64,000 bases of DNA from Amazonocrinis nigriterrae CENA67 (GTDB lineage Bacteria > Cyanobacteriota > Cyanobacteriia > Cyanobacteriales > Nostocaceae): NCBI RefSeq assembly GCF_016056305.1, contig NZ_JAECZC010000015.1:1-64000 (forward strand), read 5' to 3'. The translations under genes and the position numbers were made by a program. The notes under the pieces are model-generated. The model was not told the DNA's origin, searched no databases, and was given only the letters and a program-made list of their open reading frames with translations. Positions 27,061 to 36,477 of the stretch are shown here, piece by piece. Numbering within the stretch: the stretch's first letter is position 1; each line of letters begins with the position of its first letter.

Positions 27061-27969
27061 ATGTGGGACTACACAGATAAAGTATTAGAACTGTTTTACG
27101 AGCCAAAGAATCAGGGAGCTATCGAAGAAACCAACGAATCTGGGGTAAAAATTGCCATGGGAGAAGTAGGTAGCATTGCTTGCGGTGATGCTCTGAGATT
27201 GCACTTGAAAGTGGAAGTCGCATCTGATAAAATTCTAGATGCTCGTTTTCAAACCTTTGGTTGCACTAGTGCGATCGCTTCTTCTAGTGCCTTGACTGAA
27301 ATGATCAAAGGTTTAACTCTAGATGAAGCTTTGAAAGTCTCCAATAAAGACATTGCTAACTATCTCGGCGGTTTGCCAGAAGCGAAGATGCATTGCTCAG
27401 TCATGGGGCAAGAAGCGCTAGAAGCCGCTATCTATAATTATCGAGGCATTCCCCTCGCCGCCCATGATGACGATGATGAAGGTGCATTAGTTTGCAGTTG
27501 CTTTGGCATTAGCGAGTCGAAGATTCGGCGCGTGATTATCGAAAATAACCTCACTGATGCTGAACAGGTAACAAATTATGTGAAAGCTGGCGGCGGATGC
27601 GGTTCCTGTCTGGCAAACATTGATGATATTATTAAATCTGTAAGGGAACAAGCAACTGCACCTGCTCTAAACAAAGATTATAACGTAAAAGTTGCTACAG
27701 ATATAGCTAATTCTAAGCAAAGACCGCTGACCAACGTCCAAAGAATTGCTCTAATTCAAAAAGTACTCGATGAAGAAGTTCGACCCGTGCTGATTGCCGA
27801 CGGGGGAGACGTGGAACTGTATGATGTAGATGGCGATCGCGTGAAAGTGTTACTTCAAGGTGCTTGCGGTTCTTGCTCCAGCAGCACTGCAACTTTGAAG
27901 ATTGCGATCGAAGCCAGATTACAGGATCGCGTCAGTAAGAACTTGATTGTCGAAGCGGTTGAGCCATAG
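27061..27969 (+). CDS. nifU: iron-sulfur scaffold protein NifU
   Basis: NifU assembles Fe-S clusters with NifS. The 302-residue product has all three domains: IscU-like (about 1-125, with GDALRLHL and TFGCTSAIASSS), a central permanent 2Fe-2S domain (VCSCFGISESKIR and GGGCGSC), and a C-terminal NFU domain (about 220-300, LLQGACGSCSSST). Length is typical. Confidence 0.97.
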   Translation: MWDYTDKVLELFYEPKNQGAIEETNESGVKIAMGEVGSIACGDALRLHLKVEVASDKILDARFQTFGCTSAIASSSALTEMIKGLTLDEALKVSNKDIANYLGGLPEAKMHCSVMGQEALEAAIYNYRGIPLAAHDDDDEGALVCSCFGISESKIRRVIIENNLTDAEQVTNYVKAGGGCGSCLANIDDIIKSVREQATAPALNKDYNVKVATDIANSKQRPLTNVQRIALIQKVLDEEVRPVLIADGGDVELYDVDGDRVKVLLQGACGSCSSSTATLKIAIEARLQDRVSKNLIVEAVEP

Positions 27970-28161
27970 CGCAAAGTTTTACTCACAGCACAAATACACC
28001 TTAATGTGCAACAGCCAGAAACAGAAAGTAGGATTTGACCGATACAATGTCTTCTCATCAATGCTTAATTCCTACTGACAACGAACAGCTAAAGCACATA
28101 GGCGAAAGTACACAACGCCTAAGCGCGAATTTCATCCAACTCGCTTCAAAGGAATCAGGAT

Positions 28162-28521
28162 ATGAGCGCAACACTATACGACAAAATTGGCGGAAAGGCA
28201 ACTGTTGAGAAAGTAGTTGAGGATTTGCACAAACGCATCTTAGCAGACGGTAGCGTTAGTCCATTTTTCGCTAAGACAGATTTGGCAAAGCAACGCGGTC
28301 ATTTTATCGCTTTCTTAACTCAGTTGCTAGAAGGGCCAAAGGAATACGCAGGTCGTCCAATGGACAAAACCCACGCAGGTATGAGCGTACAGCCCCAACA
28401 CTTCGAGGCAGTTACAAAACACCTGAGTGACGCAATGGCTACAAATGGAGTAGCAGCTGATGATATCAACGCTGCAATAGCTCGCGTCTCCAATGTGAAA
28501 GGCGCTATTGTCAACAAGTAA
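28162..28521 (+). CDS. glbN: cyanoglobin (group I truncated hemoglobin)
   Basis: A 119-residue truncated globin (LYDKIGGKATVEKVVEDLHKRI ... PFFAKTD). His71 in KTHAGM is the likely proximal heme ligand; His47 in RGHFIAFL is placed like the distal His of Synechocystis GlbN. Its site between nifU and nifH is that of glbN in Nostoc commune and N. punctiforme, where a role in binding or removing oxygen during nitrogen fixation has been proposed. Confidence 0.94.
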   Translation: MSATLYDKIGGKATVEKVVEDLHKRILADGSVSPFFAKTDLAKQRGHFIAFLTQLLEGPKEYAGRPMDKTHAGMSVQPQHFEAVTKHLSDAMATNGVAADDINAAIARVSNVKGAIVNK

Positions 28522-29967
<1,446 letters not shown>

Positions 29968-30046
29968 GCTTTAATGTAGGAAAAGGAAAAGGAAACAATT
30001 GCATATACCTTTTACCTTCTTTCTACCGACTACCTGTATCCCCAAC

Positions 30047-30098
30047 GGGGACTACGAGTCCCCAACCCCAAAGGGGATGATGGGCTATCACTTAGCCC
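30047..30098 (+). promoter_or_regulatory. three hairpins in the nifH-nifD spacer
   Basis: GGGGACT/AGTCCCC (30047-30063), CCCC/GGGG (30066-30076) and GGGCTA/TAGCCC (30082-30098) follow each other. Structures after nifH are thought to stabilise nifH mRNA and set its excess over nifDK. TTAGGAG at 30120-30126 serves nifD. Confidence 0.6.
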
Positions 30099-30140
30099 TC
30101 CCCTTCCCTACCCCGTTCCTTAGGAGCTAGAGAGGCAAAA

Positions 30141-31556
30141 ATGACTCCTCCAGAAAACCAGAACATCATCGAAGAAAGAAAAGAACTAATTAAGGAAGTT
30201 TTAAGCGCTTATCCCGAAAAAGCTGCTAAAAAACGGGAAAAGCACCTAAACGTATACGAAGAAGGTAAGAGTGATTGCGGCGTTAAGTCGAATATTAAAT
30301 CTCTTCCTGGTGTAATGACCGCTCGTGGTTGTGCTTATGCAGGTTCCAAAGGTGTGGTTTGGGGCCCAATTAAGGACATGATCCACATCAGCCACGGCCC
30401 TGTAGGTTGCGGTTACTGGTCTTGGTCTGGTCGTCGTAACTACTACATTGGTACCACAGGTGTTGATACCTTCGGTACAATGCACTTCACCTCTGACTTC
30501 CAAGAACGGGACATCGTTTTTGGTGGTGACAAGAAACTCACCAAGCTAATCCAAGAATTGGAAGTACTCTTCCCCCTTAACCGTGGTGTATCTATTCAAT
30601 CTGAATGTCCCATCGGTCTAATTGGGGATGACATCGAAGCTGTTGCTCGGAACACATCGAAACAAATTGGTAAGCCTGTTGTACCTGTACGTTGCGAAGG
30701 TTTCCGTGGTGTTTCTCAGTCCTTGGGTCACCACATCGCTAACGACATGGTGCGCGACTGGGTGTTCACCAGAGCCGACAAAGAAAAGAAAGAAGGTAAG
30801 TTACAATTCGAGTCTACTCCTTACGACGTAGCAATCATCGGTGACTACAACATCGGTGGTGACGCTTGGGCTAGCCGGATTCTGTTAGAAGAACTGGGCT
30901 TGCGCGTAGTTGCTCAGTGGTCTGGTGATGGTACAATCAACGAAATGTTGATGACACCGAACGTGAAGATGAACTTAATTCACTGCTACCGTTCGATGAA
31001 CTACATCAGCCGTCACATGGAAGAAGCTTACGGTATACCCTGGTTAGAATACAACTTCTTCGGCCCCACCAAGATTGCTGAATCCTTACGCGAAATTGCT
31101 TCTAAGTTTGACTCCAAGATCCAAGAAAACGCTGAGAAACTGATTGCTAAGTATCAGCCTACAATGGATGCGATCGTTGCTAAGTATCGCCCCCGTTTGG
31201 AAGGTAAGACCGTCGCTATGATGGTTGGTGGTCTGCGTCCTCGTCACGTTGTTCCAGCTTTCCAAGATTTGGGTATGAAGATGATTGGTACTGGTTATGA
31301 GTTTGCTCATAACGACGACTACAAACGTACCACTCACTACATCGAAAATGGTACTATCGTTTACGACGACGTTACCGCTTACGAATTCGAGGAGTTTGTT
31401 AAGGCACTCAAGCCTGACTTGATTGCTTCTGGTGTGAAAGAGAAGTATGTCTTCCAAAAGATGGGTCTTCCTTTCCGTCAAATGCACTCTTGGGATTACT
31501 CCGAACCTAGCGATCGCTCTTCAAAGTCAAGTAATGCAAGGTTTTTTCGCTGGTGA
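30141..31556 (+). CDS. nifD: nitrogenase MoFe protein alpha chain, 5' segment interrupted by excision element
   Basis: Codons 1-454 of nifD (30141-31502). P-cluster Cys lie in [16 protein letters not shown] and [11 protein letters not shown]; the FeMo-cofactor Cys is in [10 protein letters not shown] and the FeMo-cofactor His is His449 in QMHSWDYS. The core repeat GGATTACTCCG begins at 31493. Beyond 31503 the frame runs 17 codons into the element (ending SSNARFFRW) and is not NifD. After excision the frame joins 41109-41245 for a 499-residue product. In vegetative cells only a truncated product would be possible. Confidence 0.97.
   Translation: MTPPENQNIIEERKELIKEVLSAYPEKAAKKREKHLNVYEEGKSDCGVKSNIKSLPGVMTARGCAYAGSKGVVWGPIKDMIHISHGPVGCGYWSWSGRRNYYIGTTGVDTFGTMHFTSDFQERDIVFGGDKKLTKLIQELEVLFPLNRGVSIQSECPIGLIGDDIEAVARNTSKQIGKPVVPVRCEGFRGVSQSLGHHIANDMVRDWVFTRADKEKKEGKLQFESTPYDVAIIGDYNIGGDAWASRILLEELGLRVVAQWSGDGTINEMLMTPNVKMNLIHCYRSMNYISRHMEEAYGIPWLEYNFFGPTKIAESLREIASKFDSKIQENAEKLIAKYQPTMDAIVAKYRPRLEGKTVAMMVGGLRPRHVVPAFQDLGMKMIGTGYEFAHNDDYKRTTHYIENGTIVYDDVTAYEFEEFVKALKPDLIASGVKEKYVFQKMGLPFRQMHSWDYSEPSDRSSKSSNARFFRW
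31493..31503 (+). other. left core recombination site of the nifD element
   Basis: GGATTACTCCG spans the third base of Trp452 through the first base of the codon after Ser454. It is identical to the right site, five to six codons after the FeMo-cofactor ligand His449. Confidence 0.95.
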
Positions 31557-31938
31557 ATGAAAAATATTCTATTTTTAGCCTAAATGCAAGTTGCAGGGTG
31601 ATCTAGGAAAAATCTGTTTTGATGCTTTAGATAATATAACTCTTATTCTGCCTGGTTTTGAGTTTTGAAAAGCATTTTGCCCAAAGAAAAGCTGTAAAAC
31701 AAAAGACTATTTTTAGTGGCGATTTTTTAGATTAAATGGGGAGCGATCGCTTTTACTTGAAAATTATGACAATGAGAGATAGAACGTGTAATTAGCAAAA
31801 GCAACAATATTCATCTCAAGTAAATCAGCACTAATATTTTAATCTATGTTAAGAAATTTCAAGTAGGGTGCGTTGTCGCGCAGCGCAACGCACCGCCAAC
31901 AATTAAAGGTGCGTTAGCCTACGACATAACACACCCTA
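31557..31938. repeat. gene-free segment with a REP-containing 77-bp element
   Basis: No gene in 31557-31938. At 31863-31939, terminal inverted repeats GTAGGGTGCGTT / AACACACCCTAC (one mismatch) enclose a REP hairpin GTGCGTTG...CAACGCAC (31868-31893) and GGTGCGTTAGCC. It looks like a MITE- or BIME-like unit, touching the stop of the HNH gene. Confidence 0.7.
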
Positions 31939-32721
31939 CTAATTCCAATAATCTTCTGGTAAGGTTTTTAAGATTATTTCTTGATATTGTTGAACACCTT
32001 CCCAATAATCATTTGTAAAATTTTCTGCGTTAAATGTTCTTTTACTAGATGAAATAAGGGCGAATAAGCTTGGGTTGTAGTGAGGATCTAAACCTTTATG
32101 ACAAGTATGACAAAGAGTAATAAGATTTTCGTCCTGTGTTAATCCTCCCATTCCCCAAGGACGAATATGGTGAACATGCAATTCTACATCAACATAATCA
32201 GCAGGCCGTCGTCCACAAATTCGGCATCGAGAGCCATCTCTTTGAATAACTTGCATACGTAACTTTGGTGTAGGTGCGCGATTAAATGCACTCTTCGGTA
32301 TAGACTCAACATGCACGAAACCACCATCACTAGACTGAACCACAGGAGACGGTTCAATCATTTCTGGTATTGCTGATTCAGCAACACTTTTTTCCACTAG
32401 TCCGTTTCCACCACATAATAGAAAGATACTCATATCCTCAAGGCTATTAACTACTATATAGCCTTGTCCGATCTGTAGCCACAGACTTGCCATTATATCT
32501 GCTCGTATGAGCGAAGCTGCACGAAGCTCAATACGCTGATCTAAATCAGCCCATCCAACCCAGTGAGAGTAACATGATCTTTTCAAGTTACCATCTGAAT
32601 CTGCAAGGATAGTAATAGCATAGTATGGAGATTCAGGATTAGGCTGACCGTTGTAAACTTCAGCAATGCGTTCCTCTAATGTTTTCATAAATATATAATG
32701 TAGCTGTTTATTTTTTAGCAT
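31939..32721 (-). CDS. HNH endonuclease-like protein
   Basis: A 260-residue protein. The C-terminal part carries a classical HNH/zinc motif: CRICGRR, then ELHVHHIRPWGMGGLTQDENLITLCHTCHKG (about residues 170-210), with metal-binding His and two CxxC pairs. The N-terminal 140 residues are unassigned. HNH proteins nick or cut DNA in mobile elements, restriction and phage systems. Starts at 32721 or at the ATG at 32688 (MKTLEER) are both possible. It is cargo of the nifD element; substrate unknown. Confidence 0.85.
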   Translation of the reverse strand: MLKNKQLHYIFMKTLEERIAEVYNGQPNPESPYYAITILADSDGNLKRSCYSHWVGWADLDQRIELRAASLIRADIMASLWLQIGQGYIVVNSLEDMSIFLLCGGNGLVEKSVAESAIPEMIEPSPVVQSSDGGFVHVESIPKSAFNRAPTPKLRMQVIQRDGSRCRICGRRPADYVDVELHVHHIRPWGMGGLTQDENLITLCHTCHKGLDPHYNPSLFALISSSKRTFNAENFTNDYWEGVQQYQEIILKTLPEDYWN

Positions 32722-32807
32722 AAATGCCTAAAAAATATTCAGCAACGCCCAATAATTATGTCCTTTCAAATCTGCACGCTCAAGATATTTGAGCTTGAGC
32801 CAGTAAG

Positions 32808-33466
32808 GTGCGTTGTCGCGCAGCGCGACGCACCACATCAATTATGGGCATCCTAAAAACAAATGTCATCTCCTCATGTCCATGTCCAACTACCGCAGAC
32901 TCAATATTTCTGGTGCTACTTATTTCATCACTCAAGTTACCTACCAACGACAACCCTGGCTTTGCTCTGATATCGGACGTACTGCTGTTCGTGCTGCGCT
33001 TGGACATGTGCGAAAAAATTACCCTTTTTCCATTGATGCATTTGTTCTTTTGCCTGATCACTTTCATGCTTTATGGACTCTGCCTGCGGGAGATAATAAT
33101 CTATCAATACGAATGCTTTTGATCAAACGCTTTGTGACTAAATACTATGGCAATCAGCTAGGGCTTGATGTCGAAATCTCCCGTTCACGAGAAAAGCGAA
33201 AAGAAGGTAATTTATGGCAACGCCGCTTTTGGGAGCATTTAATTAGAGATGAAGTAGATTTTGCGAATCATTGTGACTACATTCACTATAATCCTGTACG
33301 GCATAAACTTTGTGAATTTCCTCAACAATGGGCATTTTCAAGTTTGCATCGTTTTATGGAGCAGAATGTTTATCCGTTAGATTGGGGTTACAGTGGTAAG
33401 GTTCAAATTGTTTCTGATGTTTGGGATGTTTGAGATGGCGGTGCGTTGCGCTTCGCGACAACGCAC
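32808..33466 (+). mobile_element. RAYT unit flanked by inverted REP palindromes
   Basis: A REP-associated tyrosine transposase gene lies between REP palindromes: left GTGCGTTGTCGCGCAGCGC (32808-32833) and right GTGCGTTGCGCTTCGCGAC (33441-33466), in opposite orientation. Related REPs recur at 31868, 35970 and 38630, all inside the nifD element. Confidence 0.8.
32882..33433 (+). CDS. REP-associated tyrosine transposase (Y1/HUH family)
   Basis: A 183-residue transposase. It has the N-terminal RRLNISGATYFITQVTYQRQPWL typical of TnpA-REP proteins, the HUH metal site in LLPDHFHALW, the YY/Tyr nucleophile region FANHCDYIHYNPVRH, and a C-terminal SSLHRF...YPLDWG block. These enzymes are thought to act on REP hairpins by single-strand cleavage. 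The ATG at 32882 is preferred; the frame upstream runs into the REP. All key residues look intact, so it may be active. Confidence 0.9.
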   Translation: MSNYRRLNISGATYFITQVTYQRQPWLCSDIGRTAVRAALGHVRKNYPFSIDAFVLLPDHFHALWTLPAGDNNLSIRMLLIKRFVTKYYGNQLGLDVEISRSREKRKEGNLWQRRFWEHLIRDEVDFANHCDYIHYNPVRHKLCEFPQQWAFSSLHRFMEQNVYPLDWGYSGKVQIVSDVWDV

Positions 33467-33518
33467 CCTACTATGATGATTGCGTGATGAGAAGATGCGA
33501 TCGCCCCAAGCAAAAATA

Positions 33519-34316
33519 TTACAAGTTGTTTTGAAACAATTCTAGAACATGTTGCCAAGCATCAGGAGCGGCTTCTGGGTTGTAACCTGGGTGCTGTACC
33601 ATGAATGGGTATTTGTCTACAAAGAATCCTGCAAAGAAACCGTGTCCTGCATCGTATCTAAATACACGATGCTTGATTTGATGTTTCTTGAGTTCTGCTT
33701 CTATTTGCTCAGTTTCCTCTTGAGAAATCAATGTATCTTTTGTACCAAAAAACGTGTAAATAGTACCTTTAATTTCATCTGTACGATTAACGGTCGGTGT
33801 TTCTTCTCCATAACTAGAAGTGGTAATTCCACCACCGTAAAATGAAGCTGTGGCTTTGATATTGCTTAACGTTGCAGCTATGTAAGCAACATGACCACCA
33901 AAACAAAAACCAATAGCACCAATGGCATCTTCTTTGACATTGAGTAAAGTTTTTAAGTAGGCGATCGCAGCTTGAATATCGCTGATTATTTCTTGATATT
34001 TTACTTGTTGATAATATTGTAATCCAAGCTGCAATGCTTCTGGACTAAACCCAATATGTTCTTCGCTAAAGTCAGCCGCAAAACCGGGTGCAATACGTTG
34101 ATACATAGCAGGTGCTATTGCTACATATCCTTGTTTAGCTATTAATTCGGTGATATCTCTAATATTACTGTTAACACCAAAAATTTCTTGAAAAACTATA
34201 ATAGCGCCAAACTTTCCTGGGTTAGCTGGTTGAGCTAAGTAAGCATCAATTTCTAAGCCGTTGTTAGGTATTTTGACTTTTGTAGTCTTAATTTCGATGT
34301 TTGTTGTTTGTGCCAT
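33519..34316 (-). CDS. dienelactone hydrolase family protein
   Basis: A 265-residue alpha/beta hydrolase. It has the nucleophile elbow GAIGFCFGGHVAY (Cys nucleophile, as in dienelactone hydrolases), an oxyanion region IVFQEIFGVN, and the catalytic His in YDAGHGFF. The likely start is MAQTTNIEI at 34316; an in-frame ATG upstream (34385) adds 23 unrelated residues. Substrate unknown. It is cargo of the nifD element, so it would be lost in heterocysts. Confidence 0.9.
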   Translation of the reverse strand: MAQTTNIEIKTTKVKIPNNGLEIDAYLAQPANPGKFGAIIVFQEIFGVNSNIRDITELIAKQGYVAIAPAMYQRIAPGFAADFSEEHIGFSPEALQLGLQYYQQVKYQEIISDIQAAIAYLKTLLNVKEDAIGAIGFCFGGHVAYIAATLSNIKATASFYGGGITTSSYGEETPTVNRTDEIKGTIYTFFGTKDTLISQEETEQIEAELKKHQIKHRVFRYDAGHGFFAGFFVDKYPFMVQHPGYNPEAAPDAWQHVLELFQNNL

Positions 34317-34510
34317 CTTTGTTTTGAGCGAGTTTATACCAACTCGTCTATTTTGACTTTTTTCGGCACATATGGGTGATATCAAATAAAGTTAAGCAAA
34401 TTCATTGATTCGTTTATCCATGCAATAAATGTATTAAAAGTCAAGCGATCGCATTAATCACGTAGGCTATCATGCATACTACATAAATAATGCGATCGCC
34501 CTCAGCAAAA

Positions 34511-34888
34511 CTATACTTCAACGATATCTGCCTTTGTACTGTTAATAAAGGCAAGAACTTCTTGTTTCTCTTGTTCTGGAACCTGGAACGCCTCAAGGGT
34601 TGCGTTGAGATGACCGATGAATGCATCCCAATCAGTTGTACTGATTCGCATTCCTTGGTGGGAAGTGAACATATCTCGACCAGTGTAATAAAGAGAACCG
34701 CCAGATTTTGCACAGAGAAAATCAATTAACAGCTGTCTCTCTCGACGCAGACCATCATTTCCTCTATGTTGCCAGAAACGACCTAATTGTGGGTCAGACG
34801 CAAGACGGGGGAGAAGATTATCAGCCACGGCTGCGATCGCATCATAACCTCCAAGTCTTGCATACAATGTAGTTGATTCGTCAGCCAT
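34511..34888 (-). CDS. second truncated hemoglobin, on the nifD element
   Basis: A 125-residue truncated globin (LYARLGGYDAIAAVADNLLPRL, FWQHRGNDGLRRERQLLIDFL, YYTGRDMFTSHQGMRI). The His in TSHQGM is the likely proximal heme ligand. It is clearly different from the glbN product. Function could be oxygen or NO chemistry. It lies beside the dienelactone hydrolase with the same strand but about 190 bp apart. Confidence 0.9.
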   Translation of the reverse strand: MADESTTLYARLGGYDAIAAVADNLLPRLASDPQLGRFWQHRGNDGLRRERQLLIDFLCAKSGGSLYYTGRDMFTSHQGMRISTTDWDAFIGHLNATLEAFQVPEQEKQEVLAFINSTKADIVEV

Positions 34889-35201
34889 AAAGCCTCCTGG
34901 CAGCAGTAGTATAGGATGACTTAGTTTTTACACAAACTACAGTAAAATTCCAAATTTATTTACCAGCATATTTACTTGTAAATTTGTGTTAGCAGCCGTG
35001 AAGTTTAGCTTGCAGGAAATATTGGGAATATTTGAGAGATATGACTTTTACAAGCAAAGTTTACACAGGCTACAGAAAAGTTGCGATCGCACTTTCAATT
35101 TTGGCAAAAAAATAACAGCGTGCGATCGCTGCTTGTTTAATGGAAATTGTTGATCACTGACAGTCAACAGTCATCTGTCATCAGTCAACTTATTTAGAAA
35201 A
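34889..35201. other. intergenic region, no gene seen
   Basis: About 310 bp with AT-rich sequence, two GCGATCGC-type (HIP1) sites near 35083 and 35122, and a short CAGTCAACAGTCATC repeat near 35160-35186. Confidence 0.5.
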
Positions 35202-35570
35202 TCACTCCGCAACCTTCAATTTTTGGTTTACCACAGAACGTGCTTTCTTTCGACCGGACTTACGCGTTCCACCAGCCATTTCATACTCATCACTATTTTT
35301 GCCATAGCGAGATGCAACACATAACAACATCTGTTCAGAATAGCTATTTATTGTACGTTCTGCATCGACTAATGCATTCTGTGTCTTCTCTACTATTGTT
35401 CGTGCTTGATTATAGACGGCTAGCTTCTCTCGTAACTCAACAATCTTAGTGTTGTAACTAGCGATTGAAAAGCCATTACCAAAGTCTAAATCAGAGTTAA
35501 TTGTCTGTATTCCTTCAATTCGTCGTTCAGCTTTGGTGAGTGCTGTGGAATTTCGTTTCCGTTGCGCCAT
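35202..35570 (-). CDS. hypothetical coiled-coil protein
   Basis: A 122-residue protein with a basic start (MAQRKRNSTALTKAERR), a central helical stretch likely to form a coiled coil (about 38-85, KIVELREKLAVYNQARTIVEKTQNALVDAERTI), and a basic tail (GGTRKSGRKKARS) that could bind nucleic acid. I cannot assign a family. Codon use and start look like a real gene on the nifD element. Confidence 0.65.
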   Translation of the reverse strand: MAQRKRNSTALTKAERRIEGIQTINSDLDFGNGFSIASYNTKIVELREKLAVYNQARTIVEKTQNALVDAERTINSYSEQMLLCVASRYGKNSDEYEMAGGTRKSGRKKARSVVNQKLKVAE

Positions 35571-35751
35571 AAACTGTTCCTTTTTGGATTCATTAAAATA
35601 AAGAACTCTAAGAGTATTTCACACTGAGTTCGTTAGATATCATCAGAATACGCAGTCAGCCAATGCACCAGCCTGAGTAAAGCTACAGAACCTATAAAGC
35701 ATTAGGAAAATAGGATGAATACGGGTATATTTGCTGAAATTTGTTGACAAA

Positions 35752-35962
35752 AATTAGTTTACGAGTCGCAAAAATTGGTTTACGAATCACAAAAATTAGT
35801 TTACGAGTCGCAAAAATTGGTTTACGAGTCGCAAAAATTAGTTTACGAGTCACAAAAATTAGTTTACGAGTCGCAAAAATTGGTTTACGAGTCGCAAAAG
35901 TTAGTTTACGAGTCGCAAAAGTTAGTTTACGAGTCGCAGAAATTAGTTTACGAGTCAAAAAA
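35752..35962. repeat. ten 21-bp tandem repeats, open on both strands
   Basis: Ten units of GTTTACGAGTCGCAAAAATT-like sequence begin at 35758, 35779, 35800 and so on every 21 bp to 35947, with substitutions only at a few positions. On the plus strand they read as VYESQKL heptads; the minus strand reads as ATRKLIF heptads. No ribosome binding site or non-repeat coding flank is visible, so I treat it as a repeat rather than a gene. Confidence 0.85.
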
Positions 35963-35969
35963 CAGTAGG

Positions 35970-35995
35970 GTGCGTTGTCGCGCAGCGCAACGCAC
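35970..35995. repeat. REP palindrome
   Basis: GTGCGTTG and CAACGCAC arms around TCGCGCAGCG, seven bases after the 21-bp array. Identical in its core to the copy at 31868-31893. Confidence 0.85.
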
Positions 35996-36037
35996 CACTA
36001 AACACGACAAAAGCTTTCCCATCATTAGTAGAATATT

Positions 36038-36373
36038 TCACGCTACGCCATATTGCGTGTATTGACGCAGGTTAGATGGCTGTAATCCCAAAACAATATC
36101 CTGTTTTGGTACTCTCATCTCAGTCAACTCTTCAGCTATTTGGATATCCGTCATATTACGCTGAATCCATATTTTTTCAGCTTTAATATCGAGATGCATC
36201 ACACAATTATAAATTTGGTCATATCCATCCCAACCAATTTCTAGAATCTGGTAATGATCTCGCACCGTATCGAATATCAATTGAATTTCGACATCTTCCT
36301 CTGAAGGTTTATAACTGCCATACTTGGTTAGTAAGTTTTGAATATATTCACGGTATTGGTCTAGTTTTGCCAT
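36038..36373 (-). CDS. XisI-family protein (second copy, on the nifD element)
   Basis: A 111-residue XisI-family protein (LDQYREYIQNLLTKYG, RDHYQILEIGWDGYDQIYNCVMHLDI, KIWIQRNMTDIQIAEEL, VLGLQPSNLRQYTQYGVA) without the repeat insertion seen in the copy at 22223. Its start overlaps the end of a truncated xisH reading frame just as in intact pairs. Without XisH it may be inactive or act with the other XisH. Confidence 0.9.
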   Translation of the reverse strand: MAKLDQYREYIQNLLTKYGSYKPSEEDVEIQLIFDTVRDHYQILEIGWDGYDQIYNCVMHLDIKAEKIWIQRNMTDIQIAEELTEMRVPKQDIVLGLQPSNLRQYTQYGVA

Positions 36374-36465
36374 TGCACAATCACCTCAACCTTTGGATCG
36401 TAAACTATCAACTTAACTTGATATTCTTGTACTAAAGTTCGGGCAAAGTCTCGGCTAAAAGGATA
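36361..36465 (-). pseudogene. xisH remnant, last 34 codons
   Basis: In the frame overlapping the xisI start, codons read FSRDFARTLVQEYQVKLI and on through YDPKVEVIVQWQN to a stop at 36361-36363. This matches the C-terminus of XisH proteins. An in-frame stop lies at 36466-36468, and the OLD-like gene ends 13 bp beyond the readable part, so about 100 N-terminal codons have been deleted. Confidence 0.75.
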
Positions 36466-36477
36466 CTATTAGTTTCG

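Noticed and set aside
35752-35962. CRISPR array
   Set aside because: Units are directly adjacent with no variable spacers and no cas genes nearby.
35752-36065. VYESQKL repeat as a protein-coding gene
   Set aside because: Both strands are open merely because the repeat is 21 bp with no stops; no start signal or unique coding flank is present, and the frame runs into a REP.
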